Assembly (NCBI GenBank): GCA_034509495.1
Contig: CM067510.1
Location: 30,325,889 to 30,389,888 of the forward strand
Length of the DNA stretch: 64,000 nt
DNA from: Acestrorhynchus altus
Taxonomy: Eukaryota > Chordata > Actinopteri > Characiformes > Acestrorhynchidae
Reading direction: 5' to 3'
Below are positions 33,935 through 46,176 of the stretch, one piece after another. Below the pieces are notes generated by a model. The model was given only the letters and a program-made list of their open reading frames with translations. It searched no databases and was not told where the DNA came from. Position 1 is the stretch's first letter, and each line of letters begins with the position of its first letter. The position numbers and the translations under genes are program-made.

Positions 33935-34365
33935 AACTTGACCATGTTTTGATCAAACATTTACTAGCACCTACATTTTTTTTTTCACAATATGATTTTT
34001 GTTTTTCTTAAATGGACTCAAAAACACCTTTTCTCTATTCTGCTGGAAAGTCATCATTCACAATGTTTTTTGTGCCCTTTGTTATTTTGTTTTTAATGTC
34101 ATGTTTTGGTCAATGATGTCATCAGCCCCACCCCCTCTCAATGATCAGTCAGAGTCTGTATGCAGGTTGAGCATGTACACATGGACGGAGCAGTAAACAT
34201 GCACTGGAAGCTCTTTTGGCATTTAAACTGGGATTTAACTCAAGCTGGTCAAGTTGGATTATCCACAGTGGTATTATGTCTGTAGGTTACTGTGATTCTG
34301 AGATATGAAGCTCAGCATACAGTATGAAACTGCCCGCAAACTGCAGATTCTTTCAACATCTGAGT
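33935..34365 (+). mobile_element. TTAA-family element, copy C, partial
   Basis: It starts with GACCATGTTTTGATCAAACA, shared with copy E in reverse complement. It continues through CCACCCCCTCTCAATGATCA, GTCAGAGTCTGTATGCAGG, GCAGTAAACATGCACTGGAA and TTACTGTGATTCTGAGATAT. Both TTAA ends are absent. Confidence 0.65.
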
Positions 34366-35604
34366 GAACATAACCAAAGCACACTGTTACACAACTTCCA
34401 GCAGTTCAGTTCTCCTGAGTGATTGACGTCACGCAGATATTATAGTATTCTTAAGAGACATTTAAATAACACAGCTGAACCACTTGTGGTTGTTGAGAAT
34501 ACATAACATTATTTAATAATCCACAGCCTCTGCCTTTAAAAGCGAGACACTGAACGCAGGCACTTCATCAACCGTTGTGAGGCGAGAAAAGAACCAAACT
34601 TTCGATTGCCCCTCCTGCTCCAGCTCAACAGAAAAATAACTCGAATTCCCCAGAATAAAAACATGACACTTGTCTGACCACAGATGCCAAGACAGATTAA
34701 GATATTACCCCGAAGGAGGATCAGTGAGCTTCTCACAGTTCGCCAGATGCATCCTAATGGTGAAGCCAAAGACCAGCAGCATGAGTCTATCAGTCATAAC
34801 CCAAAACTCATTAAAAAGAGATCACACCAACCTGTCTGTGACGCACTGATATGTGGAAAGAGAAGGAACGCTGGCTGCGGTCACAGCCTCTCTCTCAGTT
34901 CTCTCAGTCAATTTCAAACTGCAGTTTACTGGAGTTAATTTCCTTCATATGAGAAAACATAAAGACTACGAAGCAAAGACCATAAGGCTACTCCTCAGAC
35001 GTTACCTATCAATGCCAAAAAGCTCAAAATAAAGTTGATAAACCAAAATGAAATCTGGAGAGTTTACCCTGTGATTCACACAACATCCCAGACTGCACAT
35101 ACGTACACTAACACCCAGACACGGTGGGTTTCAAAGAGAGCAATACTCATTAGACATGTTGCTGGAAAGGTAGATCGGTAGGGTGAAGGGATTAGAAGCT
35201 TTAATATACAGTAGGTAAATACAGGGCAGATGAATATGAAGCTCATTTCTGCGTCTAGAAACTACCTGGAGCCTTAGGTGCCTGCCAGCAGTTGTCCTTT
35301 CTTGGACCACTTTTGGTAGGTACTGACCACTGCATATCACACAAATCTATTCATCTACACCTTGATAGGCAGGACGAAACCTGAGGGAACATGGGACGAA
35401 CACACCAAACTCCGCACAGACCCGAGCGAGTGTGACGCACTGTACCACTGTGGCAAATTCATGACATAATTGAGAAATTATGATGACACTGCAGCAGCAT
35501 GTCTAACAGAGCAAAACTCTAAAACCTTTATCTTAAAAACAATAAACTGCAATAACAGAATTGAGAATAGAATTGAGGTTTGCACTACAACATAAGACAT
35601 TGGC
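34366..35604. other. Unique DNA, no gene seen
   Basis: Open frames at 34536-34769 (-) and 34684-34938 (+) have no recognisable product. No repeat recognised. Confidence 0.4.
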
Positions 35605-36055
35605 ACTGCTCCGACTAAAACACTTCATATCTCAGAAATCCTGTTGGAAATGGATCATTTGAGCTGAAAATGCAATAATTCTTGTATTTAGTTGTATTTA
35701 TCATAATATGCTCCTGACAGTGATTCAAACCTGAACGTCTTTTATTATTTTTGTTATGTATGCATCGGTATTATCACGCCCCAGGACTTTTATTCTGCAA
35801 TTTGAAGACTGTGCTAGCAAAAACAAGAGAGCAAAACAGCCCCTCCCTTCTCATTTCCCTGGTTTCTATATCAGCCATGTCATTAGCCCCACCCCCTCTC
35901 ACTGATCAGTCAGAGTCTGTATGCAGGTTGAGCATGTATGCACAGACAGAGCAGTAAACATGCACTGGAAGCTCCTTTGCCATTTAAACTGGGATTTAAT
36001 TCAGCAGGAAATGAGTGAGTTGTAGCTGTTTTATAACACAATAATGAGAACGGTT
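35605..36055 (+). mobile_element. TTAA-family element, copy D, partial
   Basis: AAATCCTGTTGGAAATGGAT, GAGCTGAAAATGCAATAATT, the CCACCCCCTCTCACTGATCA block and GCAGTAAACATGCACTGGAA are in the same order as in copies A and C. Termini not found. Confidence 0.65.
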
Positions 36056-37220
36056 AGATGTGGACAGTGCGGATCTTGAATTAACATATCAAGGATGAAA
36101 TTCTGTTCATTTTGTGTTTTAATTAAAGTCAAAGGAAATAAGCCTGCCAAGCAAAATGCCAGCCAAAAATGACAGCGTGGAATATAGATGTAATTCATTA
36201 GGTAACTAACAGTCCAGTTTAATTAGCTGTGTGGACCAGTGAATAGAAATACAAGCTCTCAACCTATTGCTCCAGAGTGTTGAACTGGACCTCCACATCT
36301 ACTGAATGGAATTGTTCTGTAGCAACATACCAAAAAGTCCCCAATTCACAATTTGCATTCCAACAACCACAGTATGTGTTACTTCATAACTCAGGGAAGC
36401 ATTGAAGCACACGAGGTTAATGTTCCTGCAAGCACATCTCACTGCACTGTACTTCTATGGCACGTAATACTTTTTCACTTGTTTCTGCGAAGGTTTGGGT
36501 TTGTAAAGGAATTTTGCGCAATTTAACCATGCAGTCAATCAGGCTGGACTTCAGCGTGGGGCTATAGCTGACACTCCACCACAAATTTGCCGTTTAACAC
36601 TCACAGTTTCCATTTAAATACAGAGCAAATCCGTTTCAGCTCTCCTCATAAGTAAGCAGGGATAATGCGGGCGCTGAAGTGTGTGTTATGTTCACTATTA
36701 GTTTGAGGACACTCTTCAGCAGGGTTGTAGAGGCCATGCCAGCAAGCACATCAAGCCTGGTATGCTTGTCCTCATCGAAATGATGTCCATTCACTTACTT
36801 CTGCTCTTAATAAGACAGGGTGTGTGTGTGTGTGTATGAGTGTGTGTGTGTCGGTCTTAGACTAGGCCTACATGGGGTTGGTCTTTCAGACATTCACTCT
36901 TACTAGGTGCTAGGTAAGTTGTTTAAGACCGATGCCCCAGTAGAGCCGCTTTTAATACCACCTAGAATCTTCAAGTTGATGGTTCTTCAAAGAGTAATTA
37001 CTGTATATGGTGTGAATGTGAGGAACCTTGAAGGATCTCTCAATTATCTGTCAAGTCTTTTCATTTCAACTACTTTAACCTTTCAATTTCCAGTTCTTTT
37101 CAGTTTAACTTTCTAAAATTACCAAGATATTTTATATTAAAATGACTGGACATCCTGCATCTGCATCTACAACCTCACTTTCAAAATATATTATTGATTT
37201 ATGACGTTTCCATTGTTATA
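36056..37220. other. Unique DNA, no gene seen
   Basis: A GT microsatellite lies at 36820-36852. The + frame at 36907-37116 has no recognisable domain. Confidence 0.4.
36820..36852. repeat. Interrupted (GT)n microsatellite
   Basis: Two GT blocks separated by ATGA. Confidence 0.9.
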
Positions 37221-37587
37221 GGCTGTGACCAAAATGGACGCCTGTTTCCATTTTAGGGCACCGATGAGTGTCCGAATCGTGAAGTGCGATTTTGAGGTCA
37301 CTGTAATCTAACACAATTCACTGGTCATTTATAGTAAACATCGTAGCTCACTACAGGAGCTGAATATGGACCAGAATGGAACAGTGAGTCTCGTTACTAA
37401 GCGACCCAGTGGAATGAATGGAGCTGACGACATTTGCTCATAAAGCCAGTGATGGTTACGACCAAAGGATGCTGCGAAGGTCAGATGTTTTCCCATAATG
37501 TTAGTTCATTAATGGGTGGAAGCATCATTCTTGTCTCTATATAACACAATACTAATGAGGGAATAGGGATCCATTTCAGCCACAGCC
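37221..37587. mobile_element. MITE family M2, complete copy
   Basis: The left end GGCTGTGACCAAAATGGACG and the right end, whose inverse is GGCTGTGGCTGAAATGGATC, form an imperfect ~25-bp terminal inverted repeat. ATA flanks both sides. The right end recurs at 9388-9445. No coding capacity in 367 bp. The superfamily is undetermined; a 3-bp duplication would suit PIF/Harbinger but is weak evidence. Confidence 0.6.
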
Positions 37588-39210
37588 ATAATAAAAGTCA
37601 TTTCAGCCTGCACTCTCTGGGATTTCTCGTGCTAGGTGAGCACCAAGGGAAGCACCAAGTTTACTTTGTATTGTTCAGTGTGGTCCCCTTGTTCTATCTG
37701 ATATTTTTACCAACGTATTATTATTCTGTGACAACTTCATTACACTGCATGTCTTTTTAAGCTGTAAACATTTCTGACTCTTTATCTAGAAAACAGAACG
37801 GTTCAACCACCATGTATCTCCATGCAACTAGAAGGACCTTTTATGGTTCAATATCTCAAAACTGCTCAGAATGCAGACAGATCCTTATCATTCCAGGTAG
37901 GGCTGGATGATATCTTTAAGAGAAATGGTGATATACATTACATTATTATGAACATTATGAATCAATATTAATGGTATTTATCACTGGAAACAAAGCTACA
38001 TATTTAAATAAGAATGTATGTTCTATTAATCTATGTTCTAATAATAATTTGAACAAGACTGTCATCTCTCCAGAAATCAAACTGTGTCCACAGAAGTCTC
38101 CCTCATGCTTTTATGGAACGTTCTTGGAATGAACTCATACACAGATGGTAACCTGGATAACAGATGTAATATTATGGTAAGGTCATTTTTTTTATCTTGT
38201 ACAAAACATATCTTAATATAATCGACATTTACGATGTATTACCCTGCCGTAATTCCAAGGGGTTGATATTTCAGTTAATAATAATAATAATAATAATAAA
38301 AAAAATAAATAAAAATAATAATAATAATAATAATAAGTAACAGGTGACCCTTATGAAGGCAACAAAATTCACAATCATTCCACTCAGTAAAAACCATTGA
38401 AGGTTTTGTGCTAAAACCACTACCTTTCAATGCTGGCAAACACAACTGTCCAAAGTGGTGTTTTCACATCAGATATTTCTGTACTTGGCACTAGAGGTCT
38501 GAATTCCTGCGGGACTCACTAGTCCCTTCACAATATCTGATGGCGTGGGACTAAATTTCAATGTCATGCACGGGAATGGTTAAGCAATCCAGTGAGTGCG
38601 GGAATGGGACAGCATGTACACATAGAAGAAACCTGTAATTGAGGAAACTGTTTATATAAAATGTAATAATTAGGCAATGATTACCCTGTGTAACATCCTT
38701 AAAAAAATCAATTTTTAATAAACTCATCCTAAATATATAATTTTAGGTCAATTTAATAGTCAAATCAGATATCAGTCAGAGCTGATTTAACAGGAAATAC
38801 AACCTTTAAATTTTGCATTTACTCATTTCAAATATTCAGCATCATATGCTAATATTTTACAACATTATAGAATCCATCAGTTAGATTTTGGTGATTTTGT
38901 TATTTGATAGTATTAACCACGTATAGGGACAATTACGGACTTGATTAGGGACTGATCAGATTCAAATCAGATTCAAAAATCTGATTAAACCAGTGAGTGA
39001 AACCACAACCACCTTCTTCCCGTCTCATTCAAATTCTTCTGTGAGGTTATTGACTACAAGGAAGACATGATTGTTGTCTGACTCAAGTAAACCCAGAGTG
39101 TCCCCATTATCCAGGTTTGTGCTGGACCTGTTAAAATAAAGTCACACATCAGACTGTTCCATATGTAGTATCTGTGCTCTATATTCCAAAACAAAAAAAT
39201 TATAGAAGCA
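37588..39210. other. AT-rich DNA, no gene seen
   Basis: AGGGCTGGATGATATCTTT at 37902 resembles a common fish repeat end. An AAT array lies at 38275-38337. The rest is unrecognised. Confidence 0.4.
38275..38337. repeat. (AAT)n microsatellite, interrupted
   Basis: Two AAT blocks separated by an A-rich AAATAAAT segment. Confidence 0.9.
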
Positions 39211-39893
39211 TTTACTCTTAGAACTCATGATCCACATTTTGCAGGTTGTTACATGTCATATTCAAGGCTTTATATCTCAGGATCAGAGTTATCTACTGCT
39301 CTGTCCACATGTACATGCTCCACCTGCATGCAGACTCTGACTGATCAGTGAGAGGGGGTTGGACTAAGGACGTTCCTGACCCAGATATATAGAGGTTATA
39401 GTGGAAAATGAGAAGGGAGGGGCTGTTTGCTCTCTTTCTTTGCTAACACGGTGGACACGGTGGACAAATTTCAGAATAAAAGTCCTGAAGGGAATAATAC
39501 TGATACATAAATAACAAAACAATAAAGGACATGTAAGTTATTTTAATTTTATTTGAACCACTGTCAAGTGTTTGGAAAAATTATTATAAATATCGCTCAA
39601 TAAAATTATTGCATTTTCAGCTCAAAAACACTCTGGATGATGAATTTCCTACAGGACGTCAGAGATACTTAGAAACATTTTGATCAAAACATGGTCAAAT
39701 CCATACAAATTCATACCTAAATTCTATACATTTTTACATCTCAAATGGAGACCAATTTGAGTAGCTTAGGATCTCCTGAAATTAACAATATCTGGCATGT
39801 GTCTCCTTTAAACACTTTTCTACATTTTTGGGGAATGAAAATATGTCAAAGTACAAAAATATCCCACACAATTGACCAAGGGTTCTAAATTGA
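39211..39893 (-). mobile_element. TTAA-family element, copy E, both ends recognisable
   Basis: It begins TTTACTCTTAGAAC (TTAA decayed to TTTA) and ends CCACACAATTGACCAAGGG then TTCTAAATTGA. In reverse complement the right end matches the left end of copy B (GAACCC..GGTCAATT.TGTGGGAT). Core blocks are present in inverse orientation (CTGACTGATCAGTGAGAGGG; AGGGAGGGGCTGTTTGCTC). It lacks the GCACTGGAAGCTCC..CATTTAAACTGGG segment found in copies A, C, D, F and G, so it has an internal deletion. Confidence 0.72.
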
Positions 39894-40563
39894 GCTCTTC
39901 AGACATTTCAGGATTTTTATGTATCTGTTTGAGAACCTGATATGAACCTGAGCTGTCCACATCAGTGCACCAGAAAGACCAAGAACACAATGAACCTTCA
40001 TAAAAACTTCATGTTTTTGATTCTTCTTTCATGTATGTTGATTTCTGCATTTATCTAAAGGCCTCCTGGCACATGAGCTACAATATTCAAAGTTTAAACT
40101 GCTAAATAGCTCATTTACGCCCTGGTTTTCTACCTCAACGTAAGACAAGAACATCTTCTTGTGGACACAATTAAAACACTGGCATTTCCAGTGCTTACTT
40201 TTAATGATGTACTGTATAATATCAGTATAGCTTGTCTAGAGCTGCTTGCTCTGTAAGTAATGATGTGTTTTGATTTCTCCCATAAGGACTGTAGCGGTCA
40301 CACTCCGCTGCGCTGATAGTGCTTTTGTCCTGTATTAACCTCCAGTGGCACAGTCTTCATCACAGGCTGGCTCTGAGTGCCCACCAATCATCCTGGTACA
40401 CCACAGGTCCCCCTCCAGCACCATGAATAATGCTGTGTGTGTTTAACTTGCGAAATAGAGAGAAGCCATGTAATCTAAATACATAAGGTAATATAAATAC
40501 AAAGAAACCATATAATCTCCCGTGAGGTTGGTGAGCGGCTGTGAGGCTGTGTATGCGTGCGTA

Positions 40564-40597
<34 letters not shown>

Positions 40598-41936
40598 TTT
40601 TGCTGAAGCTCCCTGGTTCGGCTCTGGCTCTCTGGGCTGGCACAGGCAGTGTTTAAAAAGCTCCCGGAAAGTTTATAGTGGGTGTACTTCTCCTCAGGTT
40701 TGTGTGACAACCTTTAACGCACCATACCCGTCACAAGCAAAACACAGGGGACCTCCCTGGAATCTTCTGCATGAATTTCCATTCATGCACGTTTTCCACT
40801 ACTCCTGAGCTTCCTTTTAGCGAAGAGTTGATTGTGGTGGATTTCTCTCTGAAAACACCAGCACTCCTTTTTATCTGGTTTATATACATATATCTGCATT
40901 TGCAGGCCTGTAGTTCTAGACTTTAGGGCAGGGCTGTTTGAGTTTGAGATGAATTTTGGATTGTGACATGGTACACCATCATGCTGGAGTTCTGGTTGAA
41001 GATGGGTAAAAGTGTGGTGTGAAGCAACAACAGTCTAATAGGGTCTTGCATGCAAACAATGATTAACAGACCACGGTTGCCTGGAAAACATGCTGGATGG
41101 GAACGGTCTCCTTTACTTTCCAGTTCATTGCAGGGTTTCTTCTCGAAGAACTGAAGTTGTCAGAAATGAATTTGTCCACATGCATGGGCTTTACAAACAA
41201 ATGGAGATTTCCACCCTCCGTCCACATCCATATTACACACTACTCCTCACTGTCTATCACCCAATTCAGGACTGTAAATCTAAATAGAGGGTTATATATC
41301 TGTGATAGATCAGTATTCACATTTCTGCAAATGTCAACATCGGAAATCTAGTGCAATCTGTAGGTAGACATTGTAGTTTTGTGCCTAATATCGTTGACTA
41401 TATAGGGAGCAGGGACACTGAAAGAGTCCCCCCATACCTTCTTCACCCTCACCACCCCTAGTACCCTTCGCAAAACTGCCTCACGATTGGCTGTTCCAGA
41501 TTGGTGGTGGCGATTCTGAGAGTGAAATGACTTTTGCATGTTATGACAGGACAGTTCTCCTCCAGAAGCAGTGTCCATTTCCCACTCAGTTCCTAAAAAT
41601 ACACAACTATTCATACTGGATCCACCATGATTGCTGTTTTAGTTCCACTGAACTATGTCCATGCACTTAGGCTAGCACATGACAGAAATCTTCATAATGT
41701 ATGGACTACATTTATCTTACCATCACTGTCTCATAGAACACCCCTCCATCAGCCACAGAAAATGCTATCCTGTCTTGAAGGGCTATCACTGGAGAAGGAA
41801 GGTTATTGCGTTGAAACTATGGAGAAAGGTGCTTTAAGCTTCCCAAAACCTTCTTCTTCTAGAACTCATCCCTGGCCCTTAACCTGTGCATTTAGAAATT
41901 CCATACTGCTTAACATACTCTGTAACTTGCAACCTG
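39894..41936. other. Unique DNA, no gene seen
   Basis: A GT array lies at 40567-40595. CTATATAGGGAGCAGGGACA near 41399 resembles terminal debris of a fish MITE. Open frames at 41348-41614 (-) and 41627-41950 (+) carry no recognised domain. Confidence 0.4.
40567..40595. repeat. (GT)n microsatellite
   Basis: About 14 GT units following GCGTATGCGT. Confidence 0.95.
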
Positions 41937-42032
41937 AAAGGGCTTGTTAATGAGCTGAGTTGTCGGTGTGTTGAGGATGGGGAAAGCTCATAAAATGTGC
42001 AGGGGCAGTGGTACCTCCAGGACCAGGGTTCC
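41937..42032. mobile_element. Palindromic MITE family M3, right half
   Basis: AAAGGGCTTGTTAATGAGCT, AAAATGTGCAGGGG and CTCCAGGACCAGGGTTC match the second half of the copy at 55371 and its consensus palindrome. The left half is missing. Confidence 0.65.
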
Positions 42033-42097
42033 ATCTGCATTCAGTAATTGGGTCTCAGTCAAGGTCTTGGAAGCTCTAGAATCACTGATATTTCATA

Positions 42098-42445
42098 CAG
42101 TGCCTTGAAAAAGTATATCCCTAGAATTGTTCCATTTTTTTCCCATGTTTCAATGTGACCCCCAAGTCAATATTTTGTAGGACCACCTTTCACTGCCAAT
42201 TACACTTCTTTGCACATCAAGAACCTGACATTTCTGACCATTCTTCTATGCAAAATAACTCTATGAACAGTAATGTTCAAGTTTTAACACAGTTTCTTAA
42301 CTGGACTTTGACTGGGCCATTCTAACACATATGCTTTGATCTAAACCATTCTATAGTAGCACTGTCCTGCTGGAAGGTGAACGTTCAGCCCAGTTCCTAA
42401 TAGGTTTTCCTCCAGGACTGCCCTGTATTTAGATCCATCCATGGT
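42098..42445. mobile_element. Tc1-like element, one terminus and flank (family T9)
   Basis: The terminus CAGTGCCTTGAAAAAGTAT is preceded by TA at 42096. It continues through TATTTTGTAGGACCACCTTT, CTTTGACTGGGCCATTCTAA and CTGTCCTGCTGGAAGGTGAA. From memory these are the successive antisense landmarks of a common teleost Tc1 family. The catalytic region and the other end are missing. Confidence 0.7.
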
Positions 42446-43205
42446 AGTGAGAAAGCTAAGAATTTTTCAGGTGAAATTCTGAGTAAGAAGAACTGCGACT
42501 GCTGTCAGCTGACTAAGTGTCTTCTCGTCTCCCAGGAACCGTATCTTCTGCCTCTACTTCAGCCTGGTTAGGAGTAATATTTGATACGGCCCACCTGCAG
42601 AAGCTTGGAGCAATCTAAACAACAGCTTAAAGCATCTGGGCGCTGACGTAATGCTCTACATGAAAGTTGCATTGCATAGCAATGAGGTCTGAAAAAACAG
42701 ATGAATGTGCTCCATTTATATCATTCTTCCCAGAGACAGAAAGAATTCCTTTACTATGTGAGGTTCGTTGTGTGTATGATGATGTCATCCACCATCTACA
42801 TGACCTTATGCAATATGACAAAGAGAGCCCTGCAAGTGATGGGACACGGTTTTGTTAACATGCTTCATAAGTAGCATCTTATTCCTACACATTTGAAGTG
42901 AATCAGTGGGTGCACCACTGAAAAGGACTTGATTCACAATCCAAGACAAAAGAAACTTGTTTTCTTTTAAATGACAAAAAGCTTGAATGTGGTCAATATA
43001 TTTCTACATTGGACAAGGCTATGTTCTGCAAGTCCCTGAGTTGATGGCCCTATTATAGTGTCAATGGGGGAAGCAGTGAACTAAAGGACATAGAGGGAAC
43101 CTGATAGCCTAAGTGACCAATTCTATCTTCTAAATGAATCCTTTCACTGTTCACACAGGGAATAAAGTTAGGATTTAGAAGACTCAATATTGTAATGCAA
43201 CACAT
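42446..43205. other. Unique DNA, no gene seen
   Basis: No recognised repeat or coding signal before the TA array. Confidence 0.4.
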
Positions 43206-43207
43206 TA

Positions 43208-43279
<72 letters not shown>
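43206..43279. repeat. (TA)n microsatellite
   Basis: About 35 uninterrupted TA units, 24 bp before the truncated end of the TTAA-family copy F. Confidence 0.95.
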
Positions 43280-43283
<4 letters not shown>

Positions 43284-43302
43284 CAAATAAAATAAGCTTA
43301 AC

Positions 43303-43684
43303 CTGAATGTCGTTATTGTTTCTTATTTATCTCTCTCAGTATTATCTCTTCTCAGTGCTTTTATTCTGAAATTCGAGCACTGTGTTAGCGAAGAAAGAGA
43401 GCAGCCCCTCCATTCTTGTGTTCCTCTGTAACCTCAGAGGATCAGTCGGAGTCTGTCTTTGTGCAGGTTGAGCATGGACAGAGCAGTAAACATGCACTAA
43501 GCTCCTTTGTGGCATTTAAACTGGGATTTAATTCAGTTGGAAACAGGAGAAAGGTAGCTGTTTTCCGAGTCGGACGACCCACAATATTGATTCTGTCCGT
43601 AGGTAACTCTGATCCTGAGATTTGAAGCCTAGAAAATGGCATGTAACTGCCATCAAAGTGCAGAACTTGAGTTCTAAGGGTTAA
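43303..43684 (+). mobile_element. TTAA-family element, copy F, right end intact
   Basis: It starts mid-family at AACCTGAATGTCG and runs through GAGGATCAGTCGGAGTCTG, GCAGTAAACATGCACTAAGC, GGCATTTAAACTGGGATTT and ACTCTGATCCTGAGATTTGA. It ends GAGTTCTAAGGGTTAA at 43684. The left third is absent; the TA array occupies that position. Confidence 0.72.
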
Positions 43685-44957
43685 ATGGAAAATATGCTAA
43701 CTGTTTATCAGCCCCAAGCAGGTATGCACCTCATGATCGCTGAGCTTCCACTTTTAATCCTGTTTAATCAGACTTCAGAACTCCGAGACAATCCAAGACA
43801 AGTGCGAGGAGATTCGCAGCTAAGAATGACATCTTTGTTATTGTAAATCTAGCTCTGATTTTCTTTAATAAAGGACTGAGTAGATAAACTAGGTATTGGA
43901 TAGGAACTGTAAATAGTGGCCATCCAGAAAAATGGAATTATTCTATTATGAACAAATACGTGCTTCCTAAACACACAAATTACTCACTACATCCACCTAT
44001 GGACTGTTTAATGTCTGTGCTACAGCTTATTGTAAATATCTTTATATTTCATGGTGTACATTACAAATCCTGGACTTGTTGATGACGGCTGTGTCTGAGT
44101 CACTAAAAGCCCTCCGGCACCATCTTTAACTGGTGAAGTAATCCACTTTCAATTCAAATGTACTTGAATAAACAGAGCGGAATGGGTCAGGAAACAGCAG
44201 CAGCGTGATGGTAATGATGAGTGGCACGCAGCACATTCTCTGCCTGCCCAGTCTCTAAGGCTGCATTCTGCACAGAGGTGTGGCAGTTCCTGTGAACCTG
44301 CCTCCGCTCTTCTAGCATGACCTAAAGCAACAGATTGCTGCACTTGCGGTGTTCTACTAAATGTTATGCTGAAATGTAAGGGTTTCATTTCACAAGCAAA
44401 AACTGCTGTCAATCACACCTTCTCCGAGACAGAGAGTTGGAAGTTTGTATGTGTTTTATTGGCCGTGCATGCATTTAAGTAAAGTCTGGAAATCTTATGG
44501 GAGAAATACATGTCAGTTTGTGTTTTAGACAAGGATGGAATAATAATTAAAAGATTCTGAAACTCTGAAAACAACACTTTTTACACAGTGCCTCTCATTT
44601 CAGGGCACTGTAATATTTGGGACAACTGGCTTTACAGGTGTTAATGATTACTCGGCGATGTTCCTTTGCTTCATTAGGACGGGCAAAAAATAACAAGACT
44701 TGCTTTTAAGCTTTCAAGCACTTTCAGAGTCTGTAGTTACCACTGTTGAATATGAGGATAGGCTGTGCAATGAAAGAAAAAAAAAGCTATAATGAGTCTG
44801 AAAAACAAGAATAAAACCGAGACATTAGTCAAATTAGGAATATCATTAGGTAGAAAGAACATCCTGGTGAGCTTGCAATGGGGCTAGAAGGCCAGAAGGT
44901 AGCTCAGTTTGTTGTACCTGTTTCCTACAGTGACTGTGAGGAGTAAAACACATTTAC
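43685..44957. other. Unique DNA with possible Tc1-end debris
   Basis: CATTTCAGGGCACTGTAATA and TTTGGGACAACTGGC near 44598-44625 recall the terminal region of a fish Tc1-type MITE; no body was confirmed. The minus frame at 44149-44412 has no recognisable domain. Confidence 0.35.
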
Positions 44958-45775
44958 CAAGCCACCTTTTACCAGCTCTCAATACACTTTCAAACAGCAA
45001 AGCTCTTTATAAAGAGATTAACACTTTTACCAGCTCAGCCACACTTTATAAATGGCCAAAGCTCTTTTAAGGGTCAAACACTTTACCAGCCCCAAACACT
45101 TTTACAAACAGCCAAAGCACTTTTTAAAATGGTCAAAACACTTTTACCAGCCCAAAACACTTTTACAACACCAAATCACTTTTAAAAATGGTCAAAACAC
45201 ACAGCCAAAACACTTTTACAAACAGCCAAAACACTTTTACAAACAGCCAAAACACTTTTACGAACAGCCAAAACACTTTTACAAACAGCCAAATGCTTTT
45301 ATAAGGGTCAAAAACACTTTTACCAGCCCAGCACTTTTACAAACAGCCAAAGCTTGCTGTAGGTCAAAACACTTCTGCTTAAAACACTTTTACAAACAGC
45401 CAAACATATAAAGGTCAAAACACTTCTACCAGCCCAAAACACTTTTACAAACAGCCAAAGCACTTTTATAAAGGGTCAAAACACTTCTACCAGCTCAAAA
45501 CACTTTTACAAACAGCCAAAGCACTTTCATAAAAGGGTCAAAACACTTTTACCAGCCCAAAACACTTTTACAAACAGCCAAAGCACTTTCATAAAGGGTC
45601 AAAACACTTTTACCAGCCCAAAACACTTTTACAAACAGCCAAAGCACTTTCATAAAGGGTCAAAACACTTTTACCAGCTCAAAAAACTTTTATAAATGGC
45701 TGAAACACTTTTATAAATGGACAAAGCACTTTTATAAAAGGTCAAAACACTTTTATAAATGGTCACTATTTAAAA
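44958..45775. repeat. Minisatellite with 61-bp higher-order unit
   Basis: Between about 45412 and 45717 the array repeats with a 61-62 bp period (GGGTCA at 45474, 45535, 45596 and 45657). Each unit is three related subunits of about 20, 21 and 20 bp: CAAAACACTTTTACCAGCCC, AAAACACTTTTACAAACAGC(C) and AAAGCACTTTCATAAAGGGT. At 45200-45295 only the 21-bp subunit is reiterated, about five times, which opens a 119-codon frame of KHFYKQP heptads; that frame is a repeat artefact. Edges are degenerate. Confidence 0.92.
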
Positions 45776-45830
45776 TTGACCCTTTCTAAAAGCGTTTTAG
45801 CCTTTTGTAAAAGTCGTTTGGGTTGGTTAA
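45776..45830. repeat. Inverted unit capping the minisatellite
   Basis: TTGACCCTTTCTAAAAGCG, TTTTAGCC and TTTTGTAAAAGTCGTTTGGG are the reverse complement of the array unit, in the correct subunit order. The repeat therefore ends in one inverted copy. Confidence 0.75.
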
Positions 45831-45877
45831 AGGGTTTTTATTTTGTAAATTTATTTTGCACTTCCCAGCCACCCTAG

Positions 45878-46068
45878 AATTCAGTTCAATTCAATTTAAT
45901 AATTCAATTAAAAAATAATACTCTGATCACAAAGCAGCACAGAAATCCAGGTCTATTTTGAACAAGCCGATAGTGAGAGTGACAGGAAACTCTCTCAAAC
46001 CTACAGGAAGACACCTTGAGAGGAACCAAGACTCAAAAGGAGAACCTATTTTTCACTGGCCGATGCCA
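45878..46068 (-). mobile_element. LINE (L2-like) 3' UTR fragment
   Basis: TTCAGTTCAATTCAATTT, CACAAAGCAGCACAGAAATC and CCTTGAGAGGAACCAAGACT are consecutive landmarks, as I recall them, of the antisense 3' end of a common fish LINE. The A/T tandem at 45880-45910 is the antisense tail. Confidence 0.7.
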
Positions 46069-46176
46069 ACACACAACAAAAGACATGAAATACAAGGAAC
46101 AAGTCTAACCAATATGAATAAATCAAATGCCAAGTAGAGTATCAGTCTAACCTGGTGAAATAATGTCGAGTGACAT

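Noticed and set aside
45052..45411. 119-codon frame of KHFYKQP heptads, resembling a repeat protein
   Set aside because: It is the translation of a 21-bp minisatellite subunit, whose length is a multiple of three. The frame breaks as soon as the 61-bp unit takes over.
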